From assembly GCF_013522705.1 (NCBI RefSeq), contig NZ_JAAMRE010000022.1, positions 1-64,000 on the forward strand: a DNA stretch of 64,000 bases. Reading direction: 5' to 3'. The notes under the pieces are model-generated. The model did not search any database. It was not told the origin of the DNA and saw only the letters and a list, made by a program, of their open reading frames with translations. Each line of letters opens with the position of its first letter. Within the stretch, counting starts at the first letter, position 1. The position numbers were made by a program, and so were the translations under genes. Shown piece after piece: positions 55,327 through 63,226 of the stretch. The stretch comes from Pseudomonas lurida (lineage in GTDB: Bacteria > Pseudomonadota > Gammaproteobacteria > Pseudomonadales > Pseudomonadaceae).

Positions 55327-56724
55327 TTACTCGTCGTCGTCGAAGTTATAGCTACCCGGCGCGAGGTTCTCGAAGCGCGTGTACTTGCCGATGAACGCCA
55401 AGCGGATAAAGCCGATCGGGCCGTTACGCTGCTTGCCGATGATGATTTCGGCGATGCCTTTGTGTTCCGTTTCGGGGTGATACACCTCGTCGCGGTACAC
55501 GAACATGATCACGTCGGCGTCCTGCTCGATCGCTCCGGATTCCCGCAAGTCGGAGTTCACCGGACGTTTGTTGGGGCGTTGTTCCAGGGAGCGGTTGAGC
55601 TGGGACAGCGCCACCACCGGGCAGTTGAATTCCTTGGCCAGGGCTTTCAAGGAACGGGAGATCTCGGAAATTTCGTTGGTGCGGTTATCGCCGCTGGACC
55701 CTGGAATCTGCATCAACTGCAGGTAGTCGATCATGATCAGCGCGATATCGCCATGCTCGCGGACCAGGCGTCGGGTACGCGCCCGCATCTCGGAAGGGCT
55801 GATGCCCGCCGTGTCATCGATAAACAGCTTGCGGTCGTTGAGCAGGTTGACCGCCGAGGTCAGGCGCGGCCAGTCGTCGTCTTCCAATTGGCCGGAACGT
55901 ACCTTGGTCTGGTCGATGCGGCCCAGGGACGAGAGCATACGCATGATCAGCGATTCGCCTGGCATCTCAAGGGAGTACACCAGCACCGTTTTATCGCTGC
56001 GCAACACGGCGTTTTCCACCAGGTTCATCGCAAAGGTGGTCTTACCCATCGAAGGACGGCCGGCCACGATGATCAAGTCGGCCGGTTGCAGGCCGCTGGT
56101 TTTCTCGTCGAGGTCGGTGTAGCCGGTGGAAATACCGGTGATGGCCGCATCGGTGTTGAACAAGGTGTCGATCCGGTCGATGGCCTTGGTCAACAGCTCG
56201 TTGACGCCTACCGGGCCGCCGGTTTTCGGCCGGGCTTCGGCGATCTGGAAGATCTGGCGCTCGGCCTCATCGAGAATTTCTTCGGCGGTGCGGCCTTCGG
56301 GGTTGAAGGCGCTGTCGGCAATTTCGGTGCTGATGCCGATCAACTGACGCAGCGTGGCGCGCTGGCGAACGATCTGCGCATAGGCCTTGATGTTGGCGAC
56401 CGACGGCGTGTTCTTGGCCAACTCGCCCAGGTAACCGAGGCCGCCGACCTGGGAGGTCTGGCCTTCCTTGTCCAATTGCTCGGCCAGGGTCACCACGTCG
56501 ATCGGTGAGTTCTGGTCGGCCAGCTTGGCGATGGCGCGGAAGATCAGGCGGTGGTCATGACGATAGAAATCACCGTCCGAGACTTGATCCAGCACGCGTT
56601 CCCAGGCGTTGTTATCCAGCATCAAGCCACCGAGCACGGCCTGTTCGGCCTCGATGGAATGCGGCGGCACCTTCAGGGCAGCGGTTTGCAGATCGTATTG
56701 CTCAGGAGCGGAAATATCGTTCAT
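55327..56724 (-). CDS. dnaB: Replicative DNA helicase DnaB
   Basis: 465-residue hexameric helicase. The N-terminal domain (residues 15-120) binds primase (PPHSIEAEQAVLGGLMLDN). The RecA-like C-terminal domain has Walker A AGRPSMGKTTFAMNL near residue 230, ALIMIDYLQLM (Walker B) and LSQLNRSLEQRPNKRP. ATG 56724 gives the usual MNDISAPEQYDLQTAALK; an in-frame GTG lies 6 nt upstream. It is separated from rplI by a terminator and has its own short leader. Its stop lies 2 nt from the convergent effector gene stop. Confidence 0.97.
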   Translation of the reverse strand: MNDISAPEQYDLQTAALKVPPHSIEAEQAVLGGLMLDNNAWERVLDQVSDGDFYRHDHRLIFRAIAKLADQNSPIDVVTLAEQLDKEGQTSQVGGLGYLGELAKNTPSVANIKAYAQIVRQRATLRQLIGISTEIADSAFNPEGRTAEEILDEAERQIFQIAEARPKTGGPVGVNELLTKAIDRIDTLFNTDAAITGISTGYTDLDEKTSGLQPADLIIVAGRPSMGKTTFAMNLVENAVLRSDKTVLVYSLEMPGESLIMRMLSSLGRIDQTKVRSGQLEDDDWPRLTSAVNLLNDRKLFIDDTAGISPSEMRARTRRLVREHGDIALIMIDYLQLMQIPGSSGDNRTNEISEISRSLKALAKEFNCPVVALSQLNRSLEQRPNKRPVNSDLRESGAIEQDADVIMFVYRDEVYHPETEHKGIAEIIIGKQRNGPIGFIRLAFIGKYTRFENLAPGSYNFDDDE

Positions 56725-56750
56725 GGCCACTTGGAATTCGGGGTGTGTAG

Positions 56751-56787
56751 AAAAACAAAAGGCACGACCTGTAAACAGGATCGTGCC
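56751..56787 (-). terminator. Rho-independent terminator of the rpsF-rplI operon
   Basis: On the minus strand GGCACGATCCTG and CAGGTCGTGCC form a hairpin with a TTTA loop, followed by TTTTGTTTTT. It sits 48 nt beyond the rplI stop and before dnaB. Confidence 0.92.
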
Positions 56788-56834
56788 CGATGTTAACCGC
56801 CTGGCACGCGAGGTGCCAGCCGATTAGGTGCTGC

Positions 56835-57281
56835 TTAAGCTGCTACCACGACAACGCGTACGGTGGCTTCAACTTCGGCGTGCAGGTGCACGGCTACGTC
56901 GAATTCGCCTACGTTGCGGATGGTGCCGTTCGGCAGACGAACTTCGCTCTTCTGCACTTCAACGCCGGAGGCGGTCAGTGCATCAGCGATGTCGTGGGTG
57001 CCGATCGAACCGAACAGCTTGCCTTCGTCACCGGCGGTGGCAGTGATGGTCACTTCCAGCTCAGCCAGTTGGGCAGCGCGAGTTTCGGCCGAAGCTTTTT
57101 TGTCTGCTGCGGCTTTTTCCAGCTCAGCGCGACGCTCTTCAAACGCAGCCAGGTTGGCAGCGGTTGCAGCGGTGGCTTTGCCGTATGGCAGCAGGTAGTT
57201 ACGACCGTAGCCGGCCTTAACGTTCACTTTGTCGCCCAGGTTGCCCAGGTTGGCGACTTTTTCCAGAAGGATCAGTTGCAT
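56835..57281 (-). CDS. rplI: Ribosomal protein L9
   Basis: 148 residues, the standard L9 length. The N-terminal domain has MQLILLEKVANLGNLGDKVN and VKAGYGRNYLLPYGKA, followed by the long connecting helix (residues 45-75) and the C-terminal RNA-binding domain. Last gene of the rpsF-rpsR-DUF2232-rplI operon, 18 nt after the membrane protein gene. Confidence 0.98.
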   Translation of the reverse strand: MQLILLEKVANLGNLGDKVNVKAGYGRNYLLPYGKATAATAANLAAFEERRAELEKAAADKKASAETRAAQLAELEVTITATAGDEGKLFGSIGTHDIADALTASGVEVQKSEVRLPNGTIRNVGEFDVAVHLHAEVEATVRVVVVAA

Positions 57282-57299
57282 GTGAAAATCCTCTAACTT

Positions 57300-58193
57300 T
57301 TAACCTTCACCGTTCGCGTTATCGGCGTCTTTCGGCGCCAGACGACCGCGAAAATCAATCAGGCCGTCGACAATGGCCAGGACCACGAGTAACGGATAAA
57401 TCAGCTGCATGAACAGCAACAGCGTGACGTACAACCCCACCAGCCAAAACTTGGCCAGGCGCTTCTGCGCGGCGAGCCCATGAATCAGGGCCAGCCCGGC
57501 AAACACCAGCGGTACACTGCAAATCGGCGCCAGCAGGGCCATCTGTGGACCGAAGTTCGGTCCGACAACCATGCACGCCAGCAGCAACATCGCCGGTCCC
57601 GCGGGGATTCTGATACTGCGAAACTCGCGACCAAAACCACCCGGGTTGTACAACAACGCCTGCCAATAACGCCCAAGAATCAGGCTCAGCACGCTGACGA
57701 CCTGCAACAGTGCCGCAATCAGGCCGGTCAGGACCGGGGCAATCAGTGACGCGAACCGCGCTCGCTCTTCTACCGACAATTGCTGGTAGAGATCCCCGAG
57801 GGCCAGCGGCAGGATCTTGACGATCTCCTGCGCCAGCGCCTCGATTTGCGGGCGGAAAGCCGCGCCAAGCATCACTGAGTACACCAACCCCACTGCCACG
57901 CTGACCAGCAGCGTACGGACCCAGGACTCACTTGCGCGCAAAACCAACGCAAGGCTCGATGACCCCAGCAGTACCAGAAGTACTCGTGGATCACCCATTT
58001 GCAGCCACCAGATCAAGGCCGGCAACAAACCCAGGGCAAGAACGCCGAGGGCGTCCTTCAAACCGCGCCGCAGGAGCACAAGGCAACCCGCGGCAGCACC
58101 CAACCAATAAAGCAACGGCAATGCCGCACAGCCAGCCACTACCAGAGTGGCCTGCATACGACCGCGCATGATGAACTCAGCTAAGGCGCGCAT
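57300..58193 (-). CDS. DUF2232 (YybS-like) membrane protein
   Basis: 297 residues with about seven hydrophobic helices, for example VVAGCAALPLLYWLGAAAGC, ALGVLALGLLPALIWWL, FASLIAPVLTGLIAALLQVV, AMLLLACMVVGPNFGP and FWLVGLYVTLLLFMQLIYPL. A gene of this family between rpsR and rplI is typical of Pseudomonas. Function unknown; some relatives resemble transporter membrane components. Co-transcribed with ribosomal genes (36 nt from rpsR, 18 nt from rplI). Confidence 0.88.
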   Translation of the reverse strand: MRALAEFIMRGRMQATLVVAGCAALPLLYWLGAAAGCLVLLRRGLKDALGVLALGLLPALIWWLQMGDPRVLLVLLGSSSLALVLRASESWVRTLLVSVAVGLVYSVMLGAAFRPQIEALAQEIVKILPLALGDLYQQLSVEERARFASLIAPVLTGLIAALLQVVSVLSLILGRYWQALLYNPGGFGREFRSIRIPAGPAMLLLACMVVGPNFGPQMALLAPICSVPLVFAGLALIHGLAAQKRLAKFWLVGLYVTLLLFMQLIYPLLVVLAIVDGLIDFRGRLAPKDADNANGEG

Positions 58194-58229
58194 GCATTCA
58201 ATCCCTTACTACTTGTCGACTGCCCGGTC

Positions 58230-58460
58230 TCAGCGGCCGTGGCTGTCGGTGTAGGCCAGCAGGGCCAGGAAGCGGGCGCGCTTGATAGCGGTGGCCAGCT
58301 GACGCTGATAACGTGCTTTGGTACCGGTGATACGGCTTGGAACGATTTTGCCGGTCTCGGATACGTAGGCTTTCAGAGTGTTGAGATCTTTGTAATCGAT
58401 CTCTTTCACGTCTTCAGCGGTGAAGCGGCAGAATTTACGACGACGGAAGAAACGTGCCAT
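58230..58460 (-). CDS. rpsR: Ribosomal protein S18
   Basis: 76 residues, standard for S18. [20 protein letters not shown] and the C-terminal [19 protein letters not shown] are conserved. S18 pairs with S6 on the small-subunit platform. Located 28 nt after rpsF. Confidence 0.98.
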
Positions 58461-58488
58461 TTGATAGGCTCCTTAAAAGGTCCGTGGA

Positions 58489-58911
58489 TTACTCGTCAGC
58501 GTTATCGCTGTTGTCGCTGTCATCACTGTCAGCGCTATCAGCGCCTTCGTGCTCAGGACGGTCGCGACGCTCACGGCGCTCACTGCGGTTTTCTTCAGCC
58601 TTGAGCATCTCGGATTGGCCGGTGACGGCTTCTTCGCGACGGATGACCAGGTTACGGATCACTGCATCGTTGTAGCGGAAGTTGTCTTCCAGCTCGGCCA
58701 GGGCCTTGCCAGTGCACTCAACGTTCAGCATCACGTAGTGAGCCTTGTGAACATTGTTGATTGCGTAGGCCAGTTGACGACGGCCCCAATCTTCCAGACG
58801 GTGGATTTTGCCGCCGTCTTCTTCGATCAGCTTGGTGTAACGCTCAACCATGCCGCCGACTTGCTCGCTTTGATCCGGGTGGACCAAAAAGATGATTTCG
58901 TAATGACGCAT
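58489..58911 (-). CDS. rpsF: Ribosomal protein S6
   Basis: 140 residues. The N-terminal 100 residues are the S6 fold (MRHYEIIFLVHPDQSEQVGG, KAHYVMLNVECTGKAL). The C-terminal ~40 residues form a charged tail ending SDDSDNSDNADE. In P. fluorescens the S6 C-terminus is glutamylated by RimK, so the tail is of interest. First gene of the operon. The leader includes a short CCG...CGG stem near 58948-58962; S6:S18 leader control exists in other bacteria but was not verified here. Confidence 0.97.
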   Translation of the reverse strand: MRHYEIIFLVHPDQSEQVGGMVERYTKLIEEDGGKIHRLEDWGRRQLAYAINNVHKAHYVMLNVECTGKALAELEDNFRYNDAVIRNLVIRREEAVTGQSEMLKAEENRSERRERRDRPEHEGADSADSDDSDNSDNADE

Positions 58912-59050
58912 GAATGCTCCTTACGGGTTGTAGCCTGCCGCTCAAAAACGGTCAGACAAGGAGTGAATGACACTTATGGATCTTGCCGCAGAGAGGCACA
59001 TCGGTGCCTGCCAGGAAGGCAAGGGGCGCAATAGTAGAGGAGCAGGGGGG

Positions 59051-59106
59051 AAGCTGCAAGCTACAAGCTACAAGTGGTCAACCACCGTGCTGTTAACTTG
59101 CAGCTT
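59051..59106. repeat. Inverted repeat after rlmB
   Basis: AAGCTGCAAG at 59051-59060 pairs with CTTGCAGCTT at 59097-59106, and the left arm continues with direct CTACAAG repeats. It lies between rlmB (stop at 59112) and rpsF. It may act as a transcript end; no clear T-tract. Confidence 0.55.
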
Positions 59107-59111
59107 GAAGC

Positions 59112-59876
59112 TTACGACTTGCGCGAAGCGACTGCCTTTTTGGCCCCACGCTGACGCTGGGCTTCGAACAAGCACACGCCGGTCGCGACCGAAACGTTGA
59201 GGCTGCTGACGCTGCCGGCCATCGGCAGATGCACCAGGTAATCGCAATGCTCACGGGTCAGGCGGCGCATGCCTTTGCCTTCGGCGCCCATGATCAGGAT
59301 GGTCGGGCCGGTGAGGTCCTGGTCATAAATGCTGACTTCGGCCTCCCCTGCCGTACCCACGACCCAAAGGCCGCGCTGCTGGAGTTTCTCCAGGGTGCGC
59401 GCCAGGTTGGTCACGGCCACCAGTGGAATCACTTCCGCCGCGCCGCAGGCCACTTTACGCACCACCGGCGTCAGGGTTGCCGACTTGTCCTTAGGCACAA
59501 TCACCGCCAACGCGCCGGCGGCGTCCGCCGAACGCAGGCAGGCGCCGAGGTTGTGCGGGTCGGTCACGCCGTCCAGCACCAGAAGCAGCGGTGCACCTTC
59601 GGTACGGTCGAGCAACTCGTCAAGCATTGCCTCGCCCCAAACCTGGCTTGGGCTGACATCCGCAACTACACCCTGGTGAACACCTTCGACCCACGCATCC
59701 ATCTCACGGCGTTCGGCCTGGCCGATAGCGACGCGGTTTTCATTGGCCAACTCGACCAGTGCCTGTACGCGCGGTTCGCTGCGACCTTCCGCCAGCCATA
59801 CCTGTTTGACGCGCTTTGGATGGTGCCGCAGCAGTGCTTCTACGGCGTGTACGCCGTAGATTTTTTCCAGACTCAT
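59112..59876 (-). CDS. rlmB: 23S rRNA (guanosine-2'-O)-methyltransferase RlmB
   Basis: 254-residue SPOUT-family methyltransferase that modifies G2251 of 23S rRNA in E. coli. The N-terminal substrate-binding domain starts EKIYGVHAVEALLRHHPKRV. The knotted catalytic domain has LLVLDGVTDPHNLGACLRSA, TILIMGAEGKGMRRLTRE and the C-terminal SSLNVSVATGVCLFEAQR. Its ATG overlaps the rnr stop, so it is translated with RNase R. Confidence 0.96.
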   Translation of the reverse strand: MSLEKIYGVHAVEALLRHHPKRVKQVWLAEGRSEPRVQALVELANENRVAIGQAERREMDAWVEGVHQGVVADVSPSQVWGEAMLDELLDRTEGAPLLLVLDGVTDPHNLGACLRSADAAGALAVIVPKDKSATLTPVVRKVACGAAEVIPLVAVTNLARTLEKLQQRGLWVVGTAGEAEVSIYDQDLTGPTILIMGAEGKGMRRLTREHCDYLVHLPMAGSVSSLNVSVATGVCLFEAQRQRGAKKAVASRKS

Positions 59877-62506
59877 GACTTGGCCTTAGGTTTGCGCGAC
59901 CCGCCGCTTTTCGCGGGGGCCGAACCCGCCTTGGGCGGGCCTTTACGGTGTTTACTCGGCTTGCTCGACGGCTTTTCGGCCCCTTGGGACTTTCCCCCAG
60001 ACGCCGCTTTACCACCGCTTTTGGCTTCGTTAAGCAACTGCTGCTTCAACTCACGGCTCTTGCGCAGCTCGGCGTTTTTCGCTGCTGCATCGCTTGGGCG
60101 GTAGGCTTCGGGCGCTTTGTCCTTGGTGGAGGAGCGGCGACCAGCCTTGGCTGGCGCAGGCTCGGTGGCCACGGCTTTCGCTGGCGCCCCTTTGCCTTTG
60201 GAAGCAGGTGCGGCGGTTTCAATGCCACGCTTTTTGCGACCCGCCGGTTCGGCCGGTTTGTCAGGCATGCCGAAGTCGATCTTGCGCTCATCGAGATCGA
60301 CGCGCATGACCTGCACTTCCACGGTGTCGCCCAGGCGGAAACTGCGACCGCTGCGCTCGCCCGCCAGGCGGTGATGCACAGGATCGAAGTGGTAATAATC
60401 GCCCGGCAAGGCGGTGACGTGCACCAGGCCCTCGACATAGATGTCCGTCAGCTCGACGAACAGACCAAAACCGGTCACGGCGGTGATCACGCCCGGGAAC
60501 GATTCGCCCACGCGGTCTTTCATGAACTCGCACTTGAGCCAGTTCACCACGTCGCGCGTGGCTTCGTCGGCGCGGCGCTCACTCATGGAGCACTGCTCGC
60601 CCAACTGTTCCAGGGTCGCTTCGTCGTACGGATAGATCCGTGCCTTCGGAATGCTCATGGCACCGGCGCGCTTGACGTGCGGGGTGTTCATCTTCGAATG
60701 GATCACGCTGCGGATAGCGCGGTGCGTGAGCAGATCCGGGTAACGACGGATCGGCGAAGTGAAGTGGGTGTACGCCTCGTAATTCAGGCCGAAGTGGCCC
60801 TGGTTGTCGGCGCTGTATACCGCCTGGCTCAGGGAGCGCAGCATCACGGTCTGGATCACATGGTAATCCGGACGGTCCTTGATGCTGGCCAGCAAGGCCT
60901 GGTAGTCCTTGGGCGTCGGCCCCTCCTTGCCTTTGTGCAAGGACAGGCCGAGCTCGCCGAGGAACGCGCGCAGTTTTTCCAGGCGCTCCGGCGGCGGGCC
61001 ATCGTGCACACGGTACAGCGCAGGAATCTCGTGCTTTTTCAGGAACTCAGCGGTGGCCACGTTAGCGGCCAGCATGCATTCTTCAATCAGCTTGTGTGCG
61101 TCATTACGGGTCGTCGGTGTGATCGCCGCAATCTTGCGCTCGGAACCGAAGATGATCCGGGTTTCCTGGGTTTCAAAGTCGATCGCGCCACGCACATGAC
61201 GTGCGCCCAAGAGCACCTTGTACAGCGCATACAGCTGCTTGAGGTGCGGGACCACGCCGGCGTACTCGGTACGCAGGGCTTTGGCTTCGCTGGTCTTCGG
61301 CGTCTCCAGGATGGTGCTGACCTTGTTATAGGTCAGTCGGGCCTGGGAATGGATGACCGCCTCGTAGAACTGGTAGTCGGTCATTTCGCCGGTTTTCGAG
61401 ATAGTCATCTCGCACACCATGGCCAAACGGTCGACTTTCGGGTTCAGCGAACACAGGCCGTTGGACAATTCCTCCGGCAGCATCGGGATCACGCGCTCAG
61501 GGAAGTACACCGAGTTGCCGCGCACCTGGGCTTCGTTGTCCAGGGCCGAGCCGATCTTCACGTAGCTGGAAACGTCGGCGATCGCCACGTACAGCTTCCA
61601 GCCACCGGAGAACAAACGCAGCTTGCCGGGCTTGGCTTCGCAGTAGACCGCATCGTCGAAGTCGCGGGCATCTTCACCATCGATGGTGACGAACGGCAGA
61701 TGGCGCAGGTCGATGCGCTTCTCTTTGTCCTTCTCTTCCACTTCCGGCTTGAGCTTGCGTGCTTCCTTCACCACGGCCTCAGGCCAGACGTGAGGAATGT
61801 CGTAGGTCCGCAGCGCGACGTCGATTTCCATGCCAGGAGCCATGTAGTTGCCGACCACTTCGATGACATCACCCTGAGGCTGGAAGCGCGGGGTTGGCCA
61901 GTGGGTGATTTTCACCTCGACGAACTGACCGACCTTGGCGTTGGCATTACGGCCAGGGGTGATCAGCACTTCCTGCTGCACCTTGGGGTTGTCCGGCACA
62001 ACAAAGCCGATGCCACCTTCTTCGAAGTAACGCCCAACGATGGTCTCGTGACCACGGGACACCACTTCGACAATCACGCCTTCACGGCGACCGCGACGGT
62101 CAAGGCCGGAAACGCGCGCCAGGGCACGGTCGCCATCGAACACCAGGCGCATTTGCGCCGGGCTCATGAACAGGTCGTCACTGCCGTCGTCGGGGATCAG
62201 GAAGCCGAAACCGTCACGGTGGCCGGCAATGCGGCCGAGGATGAGGTCGAGCTTGTCCACCGGCGCATAAGTGCCGCGGCGGGTGTAGATCAGTTGAGCG
62301 TCGCGCTCCATGGCGCGCAGGCGGCGGCGCAGAGCTTCGAGCTGGTCTTCGGTGGTCAGACCGAACTCTTCAACCAACTGCTCGCGGCTAGCAGGCGAAC
62401 CTCGATCGGCGAGATGCGCCAGGATCAGTTCGCGACTAGGAATAGGGTTTTCATATTTTTCCGCTTCACGAGCGGCCTCGGGATCGAGGGACTGCCAATC
62501 GGCCAT
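59873..62506 (-). CDS. rnr: Ribonuclease R
   Basis: 877-residue 3'-5' exoribonuclease. Order of domains: winged helix (residues ~20-75, ILAHLADRGSPASREQLVEE), two cold-shock domains (~85-240), the RNB catalytic domain (~260-590; FVTIDGEDARDFDDAVYCE with the metal aspartates), S1 domain (~640-725; VITAVTGFGLFVELTDIYVE) and a basic, Lys/Ala-rich tail (~730-877). It degrades structured RNA and takes part in rRNA quality control. Operon with rlmB. Confidence 0.97.
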   Translation of the reverse strand: MADWQSLDPEAAREAEKYENPIPSRELILAHLADRGSPASREQLVEEFGLTTEDQLEALRRRLRAMERDAQLIYTRRGTYAPVDKLDLILGRIAGHRDGFGFLIPDDGSDDLFMSPAQMRLVFDGDRALARVSGLDRRGRREGVIVEVVSRGHETIVGRYFEEGGIGFVVPDNPKVQQEVLITPGRNANAKVGQFVEVKITHWPTPRFQPQGDVIEVVGNYMAPGMEIDVALRTYDIPHVWPEAVVKEARKLKPEVEEKDKEKRIDLRHLPFVTIDGEDARDFDDAVYCEAKPGKLRLFSGGWKLYVAIADVSSYVKIGSALDNEAQVRGNSVYFPERVIPMLPEELSNGLCSLNPKVDRLAMVCEMTISKTGEMTDYQFYEAVIHSQARLTYNKVSTILETPKTSEAKALRTEYAGVVPHLKQLYALYKVLLGARHVRGAIDFETQETRIIFGSERKIAAITPTTRNDAHKLIEECMLAANVATAEFLKKHEIPALYRVHDGPPPERLEKLRAFLGELGLSLHKGKEGPTPKDYQALLASIKDRPDYHVIQTVMLRSLSQAVYSADNQGHFGLNYEAYTHFTSPIRRYPDLLTHRAIRSVIHSKMNTPHVKRAGAMSIPKARIYPYDEATLEQLGEQCSMSERRADEATRDVVNWLKCEFMKDRVGESFPGVITAVTGFGLFVELTDIYVEGLVHVTALPGDYYHFDPVHHRLAGERSGRSFRLGDTVEVQVMRVDLDERKIDFGMPDKPAEPAGRKKRGIETAAPASKGKGAPAKAVATEPAPAKAGRRSSTKDKAPEAYRPSDAAAKNAELRKSRELKQQLLNEAKSGGKAASGGKSQGAEKPSSKPSKHRKGPPKAGSAPAKSGGSRKPKAKS

Positions 62507-62667
62507 TAGAGAGTTTTCACCTTGTCTATATGCGGGTTAGTTTGGCATACGCGTATTGAAACGGGAAATTTCAGGCGTCAACAAGCGTTTAAAAGCCTTT
62601 TAAAGCCCCCGACGAGCACCTTGCACGACCACTGGCGAAATTTTCCAGGCTTTTTTCATGGCGGGGG

Positions 62668-62696
62668 TTTACAGCTCAAAATCCGCTCCGTATAGT
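62668..62696 (+). promoter_or_regulatory. Sigma-70 promoter of tRNA-Leu copy 1
   Basis: -35 TTTACA at 62668-62673 and -10 TATAGT at 62691-62696 with a 17-nt spacer. The -10 is followed by GCGC, a GC-rich discriminator typical of stringently controlled stable-RNA promoters. Confidence 0.85.
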
Positions 62697-62730
62697 GCGC
62701 GCCATCGACGACGGCAACGTTGAAGATACT

Positions 62731-62817
62731 GCCCAGATGGTGAAATTGGTAGACACGCCAGCTTCAGGTGCTGGTGGCCGCAAGGCCGTGGAAGTTCGAG
62801 TCTTCTTCTGGGCACCA
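62731..62817 (+). tRNA. tRNA-Leu (anticodon CAG), copy 1
   Basis: 87 nt including a genome-encoded CCA. Acceptor GCCCAGA pairs with TCTGGGC. The anticodon loop is TTCAGGT between CCAGC and GCTGG stems, so the anticodon is CAG and decodes CUG. The long variable arm (TGGCCGCAAGGCCG) marks it as class II, as expected for leucine. T-loop GTTCGAGTC. It has its own promoter and terminator. Confidence 0.96.
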
Positions 62818-62852
62818 ATTAAAAACTTGAGGTGTACCTTGAGTTTATCCAG

Positions 62853-62874
62853 AAACCCGCGAAAGCGGGTTTTT
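62853..62874 (+). terminator. Terminator of tRNA-Leu copy 1
   Basis: AAACCCGC, loop GAAA, GCGGGTTTTT, 36 nt after the tRNA. Confidence 0.92.
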
Positions 62875-62931
62875 GCGTTATAGGCCTTTGTTTTTCAAAG
62901 GAAAACTTGATTTATATTTTTGAATCAGGGG

Positions 62932-62960
62932 TTTACAGATCAAAAAGCGCTCCGTATAGT
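62932..62960 (+). promoter_or_regulatory. Sigma-70 promoter of tRNA-Leu copy 2
   Basis: -35 TTTACA at 62932-62937 and -10 TATAGT at 62955-62960, spacer 17 nt. Nearly the same as the promoter of copy 1 (both contain GCTCCGTATAGT), showing that the whole transcription unit was duplicated. Confidence 0.85.
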
Positions 62961-62995
62961 TCGCTCCATCAACAGCGGCAACGCTGCTTGAGATT

Positions 62996-63082
62996 GCCCA
63001 GGTGGTGAAATTGGTAGACACGCCAGCTTCAGGTGCTGGTGACCTTACGGTCGTGGAAGTTCGAGTCTTCTCCTGGGCACCA
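62996..63082 (+). tRNA. tRNA-Leu (anticodon CAG), copy 2
   Basis: 87 nt with encoded CCA. Acceptor GCCCAGG pairs with CCTGGGC, a compensated change from copy 1. Anticodon stem-loop identical (loop TTCAGGT). The variable arm differs (TGACCTTACGGTCG) but keeps its pairing. Confidence 0.96.
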
Positions 63083-63092
63083 TATTCAGATC

Positions 63093-63115
63093 AAACCCGC
63101 GAAAGCGGGTTTTTT
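63093..63115 (+). terminator. Terminator of tRNA-Leu copy 2
   Basis: AAACCCGC, loop GAAA, GCGGGTTTTTT; same hairpin as after copy 1, 11 nt after the tRNA. Confidence 0.93.
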
Positions 63116-63226
63116 CGTTTCTGCGGTTTGAAAACTTTATCTGCGTTCATCCTCTCACCCGCACTTGAGAAGTTTTATCGTTTATCCTTGCAATGATTTG
63201 TTGCACTCAAGTGAGGAAAACCCCGG

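Noticed and set aside
58912..58965. S6:S18 autoregulatory leader upstream of rpsF
   Set aside because: A short CCG/CGG stem is present but I could not confirm the known motif by eye, so it is only mentioned under rpsF.
59948..62509. Antisense open frame of 853 codons opposite rnr
   Set aside because: High GC leaves the opposite strand open; rnr has clear domain motifs and the antisense product has none.
63170..63226. Fur box before the iron-binding protein gene
   Set aside because: The AT-rich words do not match the GATAATGATAATCATTATC consensus well enough.
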